Shown here: positions 45,724 through 55,008 of the stretch, one piece after another
Layout: each line of letters starts with the position of its first letter
How positions within the stretch are numbered: position 1 is the stretch's first letter
Assembly (NCBI RefSeq): GCF_023634025.1
Contig: NZ_JALJCW010000001.1
Span: 1,277,501-1,341,500, forward strand
Length of the DNA: 64,000 nucleotides
Source of the DNA: Hanstruepera flava
GTDB taxonomy: Bacteria > Bacteroidota > Bacteroidia > Flavobacteriales > Flavobacteriaceae
Direction of reading: 5' to 3'
Program-made: the position numbers and the translations under genes
Notes under the pieces: generated by a model
What the model saw: only the letters and a program-made list of their open reading frames with translations
Database searches by the model: none
What the model was told of the DNA's origin: nothing

Positions 45724-46177
45724 CCCTTTTGATAGAAAATTTTTGATCCCTAAATACAACTTCATGATTAACCGTTTTACCTAGCAATAATTTTCCTATT
45801 GGTGTTTGAGTGGAAATTCCAAAATAAATAGTACCACCCACCTCTAGTTCACCAGCGCTTATAGCTACAAAATAATTGGCTTGAGTAGTATAAACAACAC
45901 TCCCTAAACCAACAACATCGGAGATTCTGTTAACCTGTATTCTCGAAAGAATTTCTTGGAGTTTTTTGTGTTCTGCTAATTGGTTTCCCAACTTTTCACG
46001 TTCCAAATGTAGCATAGCCCGTCCTGTTTCATGTTTGTCTCCAGCACTACTTTTTGTTTCACTTGTTAAAGCCTTATTTATTTCTTGAATTTGAAATTGA
46101 ATGGTTTTTAAGTTGGCTTGACAAAACGCATGGCATTGTTCAAGTAATTCTGGTTTGATTTTTAAACTACTTGACAT
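45716..46177 (-). CDS. GreA/GreB-family elongation factor-like protein
   Basis: A 153-residue protein with an N-terminal coiled coil (about residues 5-85, EINKALTSETKSSAGDKHE, HLEREKLGNQLAEHK) and a C-terminal GreA/GreB FKBP-like domain (VGLGSVVYTTQANYFVAIS, PIGKLLLGKTVNHEV). Such factors bind RNA polymerase and either stimulate transcript cleavage or act as stress regulators like Rnk. Database entries for close relatives are often mislabelled as acyl carrier protein synthases. It overlaps mtgA by 11 bases and the end of the ABC ATPase gene by 8. Confidence 0.8.
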   Translation of the reverse strand: MSSSLKIKPELLEQCHAFCQANLKTIQFQIQEINKALTSETKSSAGDKHETGRAMLHLEREKLGNQLAEHKKLQEILSRIQVNRISDVVGLGSVVYTTQANYFVAISAGELEVGGTIYFGISTQTPIGKLLLGKTVNHEVVFRDQKFSIKRVI

Positions 46178-46868
46178 GGTTTATATCGTAATTTAGCTTT
46201 CCAAAATAACCCATTTGCCTAACAATCCAATTCACACGTCCTTGAATATAACTAGAAGCGGGTCTTGCCTTATATTTTCTTGGGTTAGGTAATATAGAAG
46301 CTATTGCCGCGGCCTCTGAAGCCGATAATATAGAAGCTGATTTTTTAAACCAATATTGTGATGCGGCTTCTGCTCCATAAACATCTTTGCCCATTTCAAT
46401 ACTGTTTAAATACACTTCCATAATACGTTCTTTACCCCAAATATGTTCAATTAAAAATGTAAAGTAAACCTCAAGTCCTTTTCTTAACCAAGAACGTTCT
46501 GGCCATAAGAAGACGTTTTTGGCTGTTTGTTGGCTAATAGTGCTTCCTCCTTTTATCCGTCTGCCTTTCTTGTTGTTTTCAAAGGCTTTTTCAATTGCTT
46601 TTAAATCAAATCCATTATGTGTCAAAAAATTTTGATCTTCACTACAAACAACAGCTAATTGTAAGTTTTTAGATATGTTCTCTAATGACTCCCAATCATG
46701 ATAAATGTTTATTTTACTCCCTTTCTGATAGTTCTCAAAACTTCTAATAACCATTAAAGGTGTTATTTTTACTGGAACCCATTTATATAGAAAAACAAGA
46801 AATAGAGAGAACAGAATTAATCCCAAAAAAAACCTCCATATAAGTCTAACTATTCTTCTCATGTTCAA
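46167..46868 (-). CDS. mtgA: Monofunctional biosynthetic peptidoglycan transglycosylase
   Basis: MtgA polymerises lipid II glycan strands at the inner membrane. The 233-residue protein has one N-terminal membrane anchor (about residues 9-29) and a GT51 domain with LAVVCSEDQNFLTHNGFD (catalytic Glu), RIKGGSTISQQTAKNVFLW and VYLNSIEMGKDVYGAEAASQYWF. Its ends overlap the GreA-like gene (11 bases) and the FAD-oxidoreductase gene (4 bases), so the three form one tight unit. Confidence 0.93.
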   Translation of the reverse strand: MNMRRIVRLIWRFFLGLILFSLFLVFLYKWVPVKITPLMVIRSFENYQKGSKINIYHDWESLENISKNLQLAVVCSEDQNFLTHNGFDLKAIEKAFENNKKGRRIKGGSTISQQTAKNVFLWPERSWLRKGLEVYFTFLIEHIWGKERIMEVYLNSIEMGKDVYGAEAASQYWFKKSASILSASEAAAIASILPNPRKYKARPASSYIQGRVNWIVRQMGYFGKLNYDINHVK

Positions 46869-47986
46869 CCCATTAAATTTGCTAAATCAATCCCTACAGA
46901 ACTTCCAATAGCTACTCCCATACCTCCTAGCCTAACACCGCAATAAACGTGGTTGCTTATTTGCTTGACAATCGGTTTTTTCTGATTACCAACTCCCATA
47001 ATACCACTCCATCTGTGTTCAACTTCAAAAGATTGGCTTGGTAAAATAGTTGTTTTTAAAAGTTCTTCTAGTTTGTTTTGAATTAAGTCAGTTTCTGCCA
47101 TTACAGTGGTTTCCTCACCTTTAAAATCTAAATTTCTGCCGCCACCCAACAATATTCTATTATCAATATTTCTAAAATAATAATAGCCCTTATCTAAATG
47201 AAACGTTCCTTTTATATGAAGGTCTTTTATAGGTTTGGTAATTAAAACTTGTGCCCTAGCTGGCTTAACTACTTCATCTAAAAATTGTTTTGCAAATCCA
47301 TTGGTTGCAATACACAACTTTTTCGTTTTAAAAGTAAAGTGATTCGTTTGAATCTCAACTTGGGTATTTGACTCCAAATAATTTTCGACTGAAATATTAT
47401 TTAAAATTTTAATCCCGTTTAACTGTACTTTAAAGAGTAGGTTCTTCATCATCTTTCCAGTATCAATTTGACCTTCAAACTGATTATACATATAATTCGA
47501 TTTAATGTTTTCAAACTTAAAATGATTAGACTGTAAACTATAAACAGGCTCTTGAAAAATTGGTTCTAACAAACTATTGACGTAATCCTTCTTTGATAGG
47601 CAAATTTCATAGAGCTCTTGATCATTATTATTGAACAATTCATACCCTCCAAACTGTTTGTAATCAATATTGGTATCCGATAAATTTTGTCGTAACAAAT
47701 CAAGCCCTTCTTTTCGTTTTTTTACAAGATTAAAAACTTCATCTTCAGTATGTGATTTAAGATCTTCAAGTATTTCGCTCACACTACCAAAACAGGCAAA
47801 TCCTGCATTTTTAGTACTAGCGCCTTGGGGCAATATGCCGCGTTCTAACACAACTATATTTGCTTTTGGATTGTTGTTTTTTAATTGAAGTGCACAGTTT
47901 AAGCCTACTATTCCACTTCCAACTATAGTATAATCAACATTGTTAAGCCACGATTTTATTTCCCAATAGGATAAAGCCACATTCAT
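46865..47986 (-). CDS. FAD-dependent oxidoreductase (DAO/glycine oxidase-like)
   Basis: A 373-residue flavoprotein of the D-amino-acid-oxidase superfamily. The nucleotide-binding motif DYTIVGSGIVGLNCALQL begins near residue 18, followed by VLERGILPQGASTKNAGFAC, and the C-terminal substrate end is HRWSGIMGVGNQKKPIVKQI with GGMGVAIGSSVGIDLA. The substrate is unknown; glycine, sarcosine or a tRNA-modification-type role are family possibilities. It leads the mtgA-GreA unit. Confidence 0.85.
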   Translation of the reverse strand: MNVALSYWEIKSWLNNVDYTIVGSGIVGLNCALQLKNNNPKANIVVLERGILPQGASTKNAGFACFGSVSEILEDLKSHTEDEVFNLVKKRKEGLDLLRQNLSDTNIDYKQFGGYELFNNNDQELYEICLSKKDYVNSLLEPIFQEPVYSLQSNHFKFENIKSNYMYNQFEGQIDTGKMMKNLLFKVQLNGIKILNNISVENYLESNTQVEIQTNHFTFKTKKLCIATNGFAKQFLDEVVKPARAQVLITKPIKDLHIKGTFHLDKGYYYFRNIDNRILLGGGRNLDFKGEETTVMAETDLIQNKLEELLKTTILPSQSFEVEHRWSGIMGVGNQKKPIVKQISNHVYCGVRLGGMGVAIGSSVGIDLANLMG

Positions 47987-48011
47987 GTATTTATTAACTC
48001 TTTAAATGTAA

Positions 48012-48042
48012 TAAAAAAAGCTCCTAGAAGTTAGGAGCTTTT
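48012..48042 (-). terminator. Terminator after the metalloprotease gene
   Basis: AAAAGCTCCTA (48016-48026) and TAGGAGCTTTT (48032-48042) form an 11-bp stem with a 5-nt loop, and the minus strand continues with Ts. It lies between the protease stop codon and the FAD-oxidoreductase start. Confidence 0.85.
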
Positions 48043-48063
48043 GATAAAGATTAAATAGAATAA

Positions 48064-50817
48064 TTAGTTTACTATAATTTTCTTGGTTACTTTTTTATCG
48101 CCATCATTTATGTTTAACAAATACATTCCTGATTGCGCATTATCTAAACTTATAGTTTGATTAAAATCACCTGTGTTTCTATACGACTGGTTCAGTATAG
48201 AACGTCCTCTGATATCAAAAACCTCAACATTAATATCTTTTCCTGAATTAGATTTTAGTTTAATTGTAAATTGGCCATTGTTTGGATTAGGGTAAACAGA
48301 GAACGTATCTTCTAAACTAATATCGTCTACACTTAAGATTGGCCCTGTTCCACTTTCACACAATGTAATAGTAACACTATTCCATGTTGCTTCATTACCA
48401 TCACCTACATTAATGTCTGTTGCAAAAAATATCCATTGCCCATCAGAGTTTTGACCATCTGCAAAACTTAAAGGGTCTTGAGGCAATGTATCAGCACCAC
48501 TCGTTGTATTACCACAATCTACAGCATTTCCTTCATCGTCAAAAGTTAAATTAACGTCAGCTGTTCCTGAGCATATTCCAGAAGCCAAACGTTCTACACC
48601 TGTTGCTTGAAAAGGTGCTCTAATTCCATAAAATAAATCCGCATTATCATTGTGTGTAATATCTACATTAACGTTTAAATCTGTAATTGTAAAAGAATCA
48701 TTAATAGTCAATAACCATCCAGAATATTGGGTATCACTTTCTGGAATGGTAATTCCAGCATTAAATGTATAGTCAGTACACTGATCTATTGGTCCATAAG
48801 TATAGTTTCCAACAGCAAAGAATTGTTCGTTTACTGAAAAGAAAATGTTGCCAACAGCCTCTACCATTACTCTACAATATGGAGCTGTTACATTAGGTAC
48901 GGTAATATCATGACTACCATCATTAGGTACATTAGATGCTAATACAGTATCAAAGGTTTGTCCTTCGTCTGTAGATAATAAAATATTAACATTAGCGGTA
49001 TTAATACCCAAACCTGTTGTTCCTGCCACATCCCAAGTTATGGTTTCAGTTTCACCTGGAGTCCATACAATTGAATTCGCCACGGCTTGAGAAGTAACCA
49101 TAAACGGTCCTGCTGCTGATGCAACATCTATCACCATAGCGTCAGAATCTGATTGTCCTCCTCGAGCATCATTATCTCGAACTGTTAACTGAAAATTCAT
49201 GCTCCTTGCTGTTCCTGGTAATTTTTCCCAATCTGTTGAGCCATTACTATCCATCAAATCTGGAAGGTTAGGTACATATCTTGTTGGATTTGATGTGCCT
49301 TCAAATGAACGAACAAGTGGGCCTGATGATGTAGATTCTGTTGGCACACCTGCAGGACCTAGGTCAAATTGCTCCCACGTATAAGTTAGTGTTCCTGTTC
49401 CGTCAGAATCAGTCGCTGAACCTGTTAATTTATATGGTGTCAACCTTGGAATAACATAATCGGCTCCTGCGTCGGCAGTTGGAGCAGAATTACCTGTATC
49501 TGTCTCATCTCCACATTGACTATTTCCGCTTATAAGGTTAAACCAAATTCGCTGTATACTTCTTTGGTGAAAATAAATATCTGTAAATGTTTGAACATTC
49601 TGATCTCCACATAATCCTGCATAACCCATAATAGTAGAACCACTTCCAGGCTCATAAGCATCTGCTGAAGATCTTTGACTTAAAGGACAGGATCCATTAT
49701 TAACGTCAGAATTCCAAGTGTGAGGTGAACCGTATTGGTGACCCATTTCATGAGCTACATATTCATAATCAAAAATATCTCCTACAGGAGCCGGTAATCC
49801 TGTTACTCCTCTAGCTTTAGATCCAGCCAAACAAGGAGAGTTTAAGGTAGCTACACCTCCACCACCAGTACTAAACACGTGGCCAATATCGTAGTTGGCA
49901 GATCCAATTACACTATCTAAATTGGTTTGGTTTTGGCCAAGCATCATACCGCCATTATCATTTGTATAAGGATCAGTTGTTATATATATAATATCCAAGT
50001 TGTTAGGTATTATAGTCATGTTTAATGACAACTCTCTTTCGTATAAGGCATTAACTCGAGTCATGGTAACTACCATAGCCGCCAATACAGCATCCTTACG
50101 TTCTGCAATAGGCGTTGCTATTGTTAAACCTGCTGCTGTCCAATGAAACTCAGCATATTCTACAGTGCAAGCTAGAGCCAATCTGAAATTTCTCATCTTC
50201 CCATCATTGGCATTTCTGAATTCAGATTCACTAACGTTTGGAATATCAATTTGTAACCCTTCTTCTTCAAACTGACATTCAAAGCTTTTACTTTCAATAG
50301 GCAAGTCTTTACGTGAATAAACAGCATACACATTAGTGTTTTTTACATAAGGATCGATATATTGCGTGCCTTTTTCTGAAGAAAGCGTCATAGTATGCAA
50401 GCCTTGAGGTGTTACACTAAAACGGATAACTGTAGAAGCGTTGTCAACACTTACTCCTACGTAAGATCTAATATTTGGTACTTGTCGTTGTAGTTCTGGA
50501 GCCAATATTGAAGCTTCTTTAATTCTAAACGATTCTAGCTTTCCATCTGAATCAGGGAAATCTAAAATTAAGCTTGACGGTCCATTTGAAATATCTCTAT
50601 TTGGTGCATTTATCAATTCTTGCTTTAACTGCTCCAAATTTAATTCATAAAATTGGGCTTGTTTCGGAATAGCTTTTCGTTCAACTAATTTAGCATTTAC
50701 AAAACGTTCTTTTGTGGTTTTTGTCCACAAACTTCCTCTATTTTGAGAGAAACTCAATGTGGTAAAAACCAATAGTAATGTTATAGCTGAAAAAATTCTA
50801 ATGTACTTCTTTTTCAT
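48064..50817 (-). CDS. Secreted reprolysin-like metalloprotease with T9SS sorting tail
   Basis: A 917-residue secreted zinc metalloprotease. The signal peptide is KKYIRIFSAITLLLVFTTLSFSQ-like; a propeptide of about 190 residues precedes a reprolysin-type catalytic domain with the zinc motif HEMGHQYGSPH (His356, Glu357, His360, His366). A fibronectin/PKD-like region and a proprotein-convertase P-type domain (TFNAGITIPESDTQYSGWLL) follow, and the end is a T9SS tail (VYPNPNNGQFTIKL to KKIIVN). It is probably exported by T9SS to the cell surface or medium. It has its own terminator. Confidence 0.92.
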   Translation of the reverse strand: MKKKYIRIFSAITLLLVFTTLSFSQNRGSLWTKTTKERFVNAKLVERKAIPKQAQFYELNLEQLKQELINAPNRDISNGPSSLILDFPDSDGKLESFRIKEASILAPELQRQVPNIRSYVGVSVDNASTVIRFSVTPQGLHTMTLSSEKGTQYIDPYVKNTNVYAVYSRKDLPIESKSFECQFEEEGLQIDIPNVSESEFRNANDGKMRNFRLALACTVEYAEFHWTAAGLTIATPIAERKDAVLAAMVVTMTRVNALYERELSLNMTIIPNNLDIIYITTDPYTNDNGGMMLGQNQTNLDSVIGSANYDIGHVFSTGGGGVATLNSPCLAGSKARGVTGLPAPVGDIFDYEYVAHEMGHQYGSPHTWNSDVNNGSCPLSQRSSADAYEPGSGSTIMGYAGLCGDQNVQTFTDIYFHQRSIQRIWFNLISGNSQCGDETDTGNSAPTADAGADYVIPRLTPYKLTGSATDSDGTGTLTYTWEQFDLGPAGVPTESTSSGPLVRSFEGTSNPTRYVPNLPDLMDSNGSTDWEKLPGTARSMNFQLTVRDNDARGGQSDSDAMVIDVASAAGPFMVTSQAVANSIVWTPGETETITWDVAGTTGLGINTANVNILLSTDEGQTFDTVLASNVPNDGSHDITVPNVTAPYCRVMVEAVGNIFFSVNEQFFAVGNYTYGPIDQCTDYTFNAGITIPESDTQYSGWLLTINDSFTITDLNVNVDITHNDNADLFYGIRAPFQATGVERLASGICSGTADVNLTFDDEGNAVDCGNTTSGADTLPQDPLSFADGQNSDGQWIFFATDINVGDGNEATWNSVTITLCESGTGPILSVDDISLEDTFSVYPNPNNGQFTIKLKSNSGKDINVEVFDIRGRSILNQSYRNTGDFNQTISLDNAQSGMYLLNINDGDKKVTKKIIVN

Positions 50818-51010
50818 AACTAATAAGGTGTTTGTTAATAATGTGCTATAAAAATAACGCTTGATGCTTTAATTAACAAGTATTAAGGTCTAAAACAAAT
50901 TATATATTTTATAATATGAAAAGCTTAATAAAGATAAACACTCTGTTTATATAAACTTCAGCAAAGATGAGTCCTCAAATTACAGGTACATTTGTGAGAT
51001 ATTTGAAATA

Positions 51011-51040
51011 AAAAAAGCCCCTGATATCAGGGGCTTTTTT
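51011..51040 (-). terminator. Terminator after accC
   Basis: A 30-base perfect palindrome with core GCCCCTGATATCAGGGGC, flanked by six A and six T. It overlaps the last base of the accC stop codon and would end the yceD-rpmF-fabH-accB-accC unit. Confidence 0.9.
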
Positions 51041-52392
51041 TATTCTTCTTGTGATTGTTCAATCACAAAATCTTCCATAAATTTTGTGGTATAATTGCCT
51101 GCCAAATAATCAGGGTTTTCCATAAGTTGTCTATGAAAAGGAATAGTAGTTTTAACACCTTCTATTACAAACTCATCTAGAGCACGTTTCATCTTGTTTA
51201 TGGCTTCCTCTCTTGTTTGAGCAGTGGTTATAAGCTTGGCAATCATAGAATCGTAATTAGGTGGTATCATATAACCTGCATAAACATGTGTATCTAAACG
51301 AACACCGTGTCCGCCTGGGGCATGTAAGGTTGTAATACGTCCTGGTGACGGTCTAAAATCATTAAAAGGATCTTCGGCATTAATTCTACATTCAATGGAA
51401 TGTAAATTAGGCGTATAGTTTTTGCCTGAAATAGGTACACCGGCTGCAACTAAAATTTGCTCTCTAATTAAATCGAAATCTATTACCTGTTCTGTAATTG
51501 GATGTTCTACCTGAATACGCGTATTCATTTCCATGAAGTAGAAATTTCTGTGTTTATCTACTAAAAACTCTACTGTTCCAGCTCCTTCATATTTAATGTA
51601 TTCGGCAGCTTTTACCGCTGCTAAACCCATTTTTTCACGAAGCTCATCTGTCATAAATGGAGATGGTACCTCTTCGGTTAATTTTTGGTGTCTACGCTGT
51701 ACCGAACAATCTCTTTCTGATAAGTGACATGCTCTACCGGTTGAATCGCCTACAATCTGAATTTCAATATGTCTTGGCTCTTCAATAAGTTTTTCCATAT
51801 ACATATCATCATTCCCAAATGCGGCTTTAGATTCTTGTCTGGCTGAATCCCAAGCGGCTTTTAAATTTTCTGGTTTCCAAACAGCGCGCATTCCTTTTCC
51901 TCCACCTCCCGCAGTAGCTTTTAGCATCACTGGATAACCTACCTCGACAGCTAATTTTTCACACTCTTCAAAATCAGCAATGATTCCATCACTTCCAGGC
52001 ACACAAGGCACTCCTGCTGCTTTCATTGTAGCTTTGGCTGTAGCTTTGTCTCCCATTTTAGCAATCATTTCTTCTGATGCTCCAATAAATTTTATGCCAT
52101 GCTCTTCACAGATTTTTGAAAACTTGGCATTTTCTGATAAAAACCCATAGCCAGGATGAATAGCATCAGCATTGGTGATTTCTGCGGCAGCTATAACATT
52201 CGACATTTTTAAATATGACTCACTACTTGGTGCTGGACCAATACAAACAGCTTCGTCTGCGAACTTTACATGAAGACTTTCAGCATCTGCTGTTGAATAA
52301 ACCGCTACGGTTTTTATACCCATTTCCTTACAGGTTCTAATAACTCTTAAAGCTATTTCCCCTCTATTGGCTATTAATATTTTTTTAAACAT
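51040..52392 (-). CDS. accC: Acetyl-CoA carboxylase, biotin carboxylase subunit
   Basis: AccC carboxylates the biotin on AccB with bicarbonate and ATP, the first half-reaction of malonyl-CoA synthesis. The 450-residue ATP-grasp protein has the N-terminal [18 protein letters not shown], the glycine loop [12 protein letters not shown] and [15 protein letters not shown] with catalytic residues. Standard length. It is the last gene of a fatty-acid cluster and ends on a strong terminator. Confidence 0.97.
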   Translation of the reverse strand: MFKKILIANRGEIALRVIRTCKEMGIKTVAVYSTADAESLHVKFADEAVCIGPAPSSESYLKMSNVIAAAEITNADAIHPGYGFLSENAKFSKICEEHGIKFIGASEEMIAKMGDKATAKATMKAAGVPCVPGSDGIIADFEECEKLAVEVGYPVMLKATAGGGGKGMRAVWKPENLKAAWDSARQESKAAFGNDDMYMEKLIEEPRHIEIQIVGDSTGRACHLSERDCSVQRRHQKLTEEVPSPFMTDELREKMGLAAVKAAEYIKYEGAGTVEFLVDKHRNFYFMEMNTRIQVEHPITEQVIDFDLIREQILVAAGVPISGKNYTPNLHSIECRINAEDPFNDFRPSPGRITTLHAPGGHGVRLDTHVYAGYMIPPNYDSMIAKLITTAQTREEAINKMKRALDEFVIEGVKTTIPFHRQLMENPDYLAGNYTTKFMEDFVIEQSQEE

Positions 52393-52410
52393 AACTTACT
52401 GTATTAAAAA

Positions 52411-52432
52411 TTTCAAATTCCAAGTTCCAAAT
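52411..52432. repeat. Short direct repeats in the accB-accC gap
   Basis: The 98-base gap between accB and accC contains CAAATTCCAAGTTCCAAATT and flanks: three adjacent copies of AATTCC or AGTTCC, with TTGGAATC in inverted form 40 bases on. Its meaning is not clear; it may be a degenerate dispersed repeat. Confidence 0.4.
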
Positions 52433-52490
52433 TCCGTAAGTAGGATTTTTGGCCCAAAAATTTAGGATAAGAATTGGAATCTTTAAATGG

Positions 52491-52973
52491 TTATGATGGG
52501 TCTATTAAGAAAAGTGGCTGATCGAATTCTACTGGAGACGAATCGTCTACCAATACTTTAACAATCTTACCTGAAACTTCAGACTCAATTTCGTTGAATA
52601 ACTTCATGGCCTCAATAATACAAAGGACATCACCTTCTTTAACGGTTTGGCCAACTTCTACAAACACCGGTTTGTCTGGAGAAGGTTTACGATAAAGCGT
52701 ACCTATTATAGGCGATTTTACCGTAATATATTTTGAGTCATCAGAAGTCGCTGGTGCCTCTGCTGCAGGAGTTGCTGGTGCAACTGGTGCAGGTGCTGCT
52801 GGTGCAACCGGTGCAGGTGCGTTTACTGGAACTTGTTGAACAAATGTTGTTGTTTCTTTTTCATCACTACCTGTTCTGATAGTAATTTTAATATCGTCAG
52901 TTTCTAACTTGACTTCACTTGCGCCAGATTTAGCAACAAATTTTATTAAATTTTGAATATCTTTTAAATCCAT
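52491..52973 (-). CDS. accB: Acetyl-CoA carboxylase biotin carboxyl carrier protein
   Basis: AccB carries the carboxybiotin in fatty-acid synthesis. The 160-residue protein has an N-terminal oligomerisation part, an Ala-Pro-rich flexible linker (about residues 50-78) and a C-terminal biotinyl domain with Lys124 in CIIEAMKLFNEIE. It lies between fabH and accC, its catalytic partner, on the same strand. Confidence 0.97.
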   Translation of the reverse strand: MDLKDIQNLIKFVAKSGASEVKLETDDIKITIRTGSDEKETTTFVQQVPVNAPAPVAPAAPAPVAPATPAAEAPATSDDSKYITVKSPIIGTLYRKPSPDKPVFVEVGQTVKEGDVLCIIEAMKLFNEIESEVSGKIVKVLVDDSSPVEFDQPLFLIDPS

Positions 52974-53010
52974 AATAATTTAATTTTTAGAAATTGTTAG
53001 TGTTTGTTAG

Positions 53011-54006
53011 TTAGGAATTATATGCCCATTTTAAATATATAGAACCCCAAGTAAATCCGCCACCAAAAGCAGCAAAAATAAGATTATCGCCTTTTTTTAA
53101 CTGTGATTCATAATCGTTAAGTAATAAAGGTAAGGTTGCAGATGTTGTATTGCCATATTTTTCAATATTCATCATTACTTTTTTCTCATCTAAACCCATT
53201 CTGTTGGCTGTAGCATCAATAATGCGTTTATTGGCCTGATGTGCAACCAGCCAAGCCACATCATCCTTGGATAGATTGTTTCGTGTCATTATCTTATCGG
53301 CCACATCTGCCATGTTAAATACCGCATTTTTAAAAACCGTCTTTCCGTCTTGAAAAACAAAATGCTTGCCTTCAGCAACCGCTTCGGGTGTTGAAGGATA
53401 AGACGAGCCGCCATAAGTGGCTTGTAAAAACTCTCTTCCTGCTCCATCGCTACGTAAGTATTCGTCTTGTAGGCCTAAACCCTCTTCATTAGGTTCAAAC
53501 AATACAGCTCCGGCACCATCTCCAAAAATTATACAAGTAGCTCTGTCTTTGTAATTTATAAATGAAGAGTTTTTATCAGCACCTATAAGTAATATTTTCT
53601 TATATCTCCCAGATTCAATATAACTTGAAGCTGTTGACATACCGAACAAAAAGCTTGAACAAGCTGCTTCCAAATCAAAAGAAAAAGCGTTTGTTGCTCC
53701 AATTTGGGTTGCAGTATAAGCTGCTGTTGATGCCGCTTTCATGTCTGGAGAAGCTGTTGCAACAATTACTAAATCTATTTCTTTTGGGTCTAAACCTGTT
53801 TTGTTTATAAGATCGTTTGCCGCATTAATGGCTAAGTATGAAGTGCCTTTTCCATTTTCTTTTAAAATGCGTCGTTCTTTAATACCAGTTCTTGTAGTTA
53901 TCCATTCGTCATTTGTATCAACCATTGTTTCCAAAATTTGGTTGGTTAACACGTATTCTGGTACATAGCCACCTACTGCTGTAATGGCTGCTGAGATTTT
54001 ACTCAT
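53011..54006 (-). CDS. fabH: 3-oxoacyl-ACP synthase III
   Basis: FabH starts fatty-acid synthesis by condensing acyl-CoA with malonyl-ACP. The 331-residue protein has catalytic Cys116 in DLEAACSSFLFGM, His in WLVAHQANKRI and Asn in YGNTTSATLPL. Branched-chain preference, usual in this phylum, cannot be read directly. It follows rpmF after a 177-base gap that contains a hairpin, and precedes accB by 37 bases. Confidence 0.96.
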   Translation of the reverse strand: MSKISAAITAVGGYVPEYVLTNQILETMVDTNDEWITTRTGIKERRILKENGKGTSYLAINAANDLINKTGLDPKEIDLVIVATASPDMKAASTAAYTATQIGATNAFSFDLEAACSSFLFGMSTASSYIESGRYKKILLIGADKNSSFINYKDRATCIIFGDGAGAVLFEPNEEGLGLQDEYLRSDGAGREFLQATYGGSSYPSTPEAVAEGKHFVFQDGKTVFKNAVFNMADVADKIMTRNNLSKDDVAWLVAHQANKRIIDATANRMGLDEKKVMMNIEKYGNTTSATLPLLLNDYESQLKKGDNLIFAAFGGGFTWGSIYLKWAYNS

Positions 54007-54138
54007 ACTAAAATAAATATTTCACTAAAATCGTAAAAAAACACTGATTTTGTATAAAAAACAACAAAACCAGCTAGATTCTAGTCTAATTTAATGCAAA
54101 TTAAGTGGTTTTTGCGTTACTTAAAAATTTATCATAAA

Positions 54139-54163
54139 AAAAACGCCCATAAATGAGCGTTTT
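54139..54163 (-). terminator. Hairpin with T run between rpmF and fabH
   Basis: On the minus strand AAAACGCTCAT and ATGGGCGTTTT pair (one mismatch) around a short loop, and eight Ts follow. It could end or attenuate the yceD-rpmF transcript before fabH. Confidence 0.65.
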
Positions 54164-54183
54164 ATTATATGCATGCATAATAC

Positions 54184-54387
54184 TTATGCTAAATTTTCAA
54201 CCTCTTCAGAGTTATCAATTAATACTTGACCTCTATAATAAAGTTTCCCTTCATGCCAATGCGCTCTGTGGTATAAGTGCGCTTCTCCTGTGGTAGGACA
54301 CGTAGCAATCTGCGGAACAGTTGCTTTATAATGTGTTCTTCTTTTATCTCTTCTAGTTTTTGAGATTTTTCTTTTAGGATGTGCCAT
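54184..54387 (-). CDS. rpmF: 50S ribosomal protein L32
   Basis: A 67-residue basic ribosomal protein beginning [20 protein letters not shown], the conserved L32 start. Only one cysteine remains ([11 protein letters not shown]), so the zinc-ribbon of other L32 proteins is not present. It lies 5 bases downstream of the YceD-family gene, the usual pairing that links ribosome assembly with fatty-acid genes. Confidence 0.96.
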   Translation of the reverse strand: MAHPKRKISKTRRDKRRTHYKATVPQIATCPTTGEAHLYHRAHWHEGKLYYRGQVLIDNSEEVENLA

Positions 54388-54392
54388 TTTTA

Positions 54393-54935
54393 TTATTGTT
54401 TATCCGTTAATAGTTTCTTTAATGTATTCCATCTTGGATCCGTTTCAGAATCCGAATCTTTTGTTTTATCCGTTTTTGGACTTAATTCTTCCAATTTATC
54501 AAGTATCTCTGAACCTAATGTGCCGTCTTTTACTCCTGGGTGAATTCTTTTACTTGGAACGGCCAATACAATAAGTTCATAAATATACTGTTGTACGTTA
54601 ACTTCATATGACCCATGAGGTAAAACCAATAGGTCTATTTCCTCATCGTTAAATTCTTCACCAAATTTAACCACTAAATCAAAATTACTTTGAACGTCTT
54701 GATTGTAAGGCTCATTGGTTAAATCGCAGTGCACGTTTACATATCCAGCAATATCAAAGTTCAACTCTAATAAGGTTGTTTTTTTGTTCAGTTCTAATTG
54801 TACTTCAACAGAAGCATCATTAAAATCTTGATAATCAAAAAAATCAAAGAACGTTTTGTCTATTTTGTACTCAAATTGATGTTTTCCTTCTTTTAGCCCT
54901 ACAAAAGGTATTGTAAATGTTTTCAATTCCTTCAT
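54393..54935 (-). CDS. yceD: YceD/DUF177 family protein
   Basis: A 180-residue member of the DUF177 family, thought to aid 23S rRNA processing or ribosome assembly. It begins [20 protein letters not shown], with an acidic centre ([20 protein letters not shown]) and a C-terminal RIHPG-type segment. An in-frame ATG at 54959 is rejected because it overlaps the promoter box at 54957-54964. It heads the yceD-rpmF-fabH-accB-accC series. Confidence 0.88.
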   Translation of the reverse strand: MKELKTFTIPFVGLKEGKHQFEYKIDKTFFDFFDYQDFNDASVEVQLELNKKTTLLELNFDIAGYVNVHCDLTNEPYNQDVQSNFDLVVKFGEEFNDEEIDLLVLPHGSYEVNVQQYIYELIVLAVPSKRIHPGVKDGTLGSEILDKLEELSPKTDKTKDSDSETDPRWNTLKKLLTDKQ

Positions 54936-54956
54936 TCTCCATCTATTTTGAGCCTG

Positions 54957-54964
54957 CAAATATA
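54957..54964 (-). promoter_or_regulatory. -7 box of the yceD-rpmF operon
   Basis: The minus strand reads TATATTTG, an exact match to TAnnTTTG, about 22 bases upstream of the chosen yceD start. It rules out the longer start at 54959. Confidence 0.6.
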
Positions 54965-55008
54965 TAAAATATTCTTTAGCTTTTGCTTACTTATAAACAT
55001 TTTTTTGT

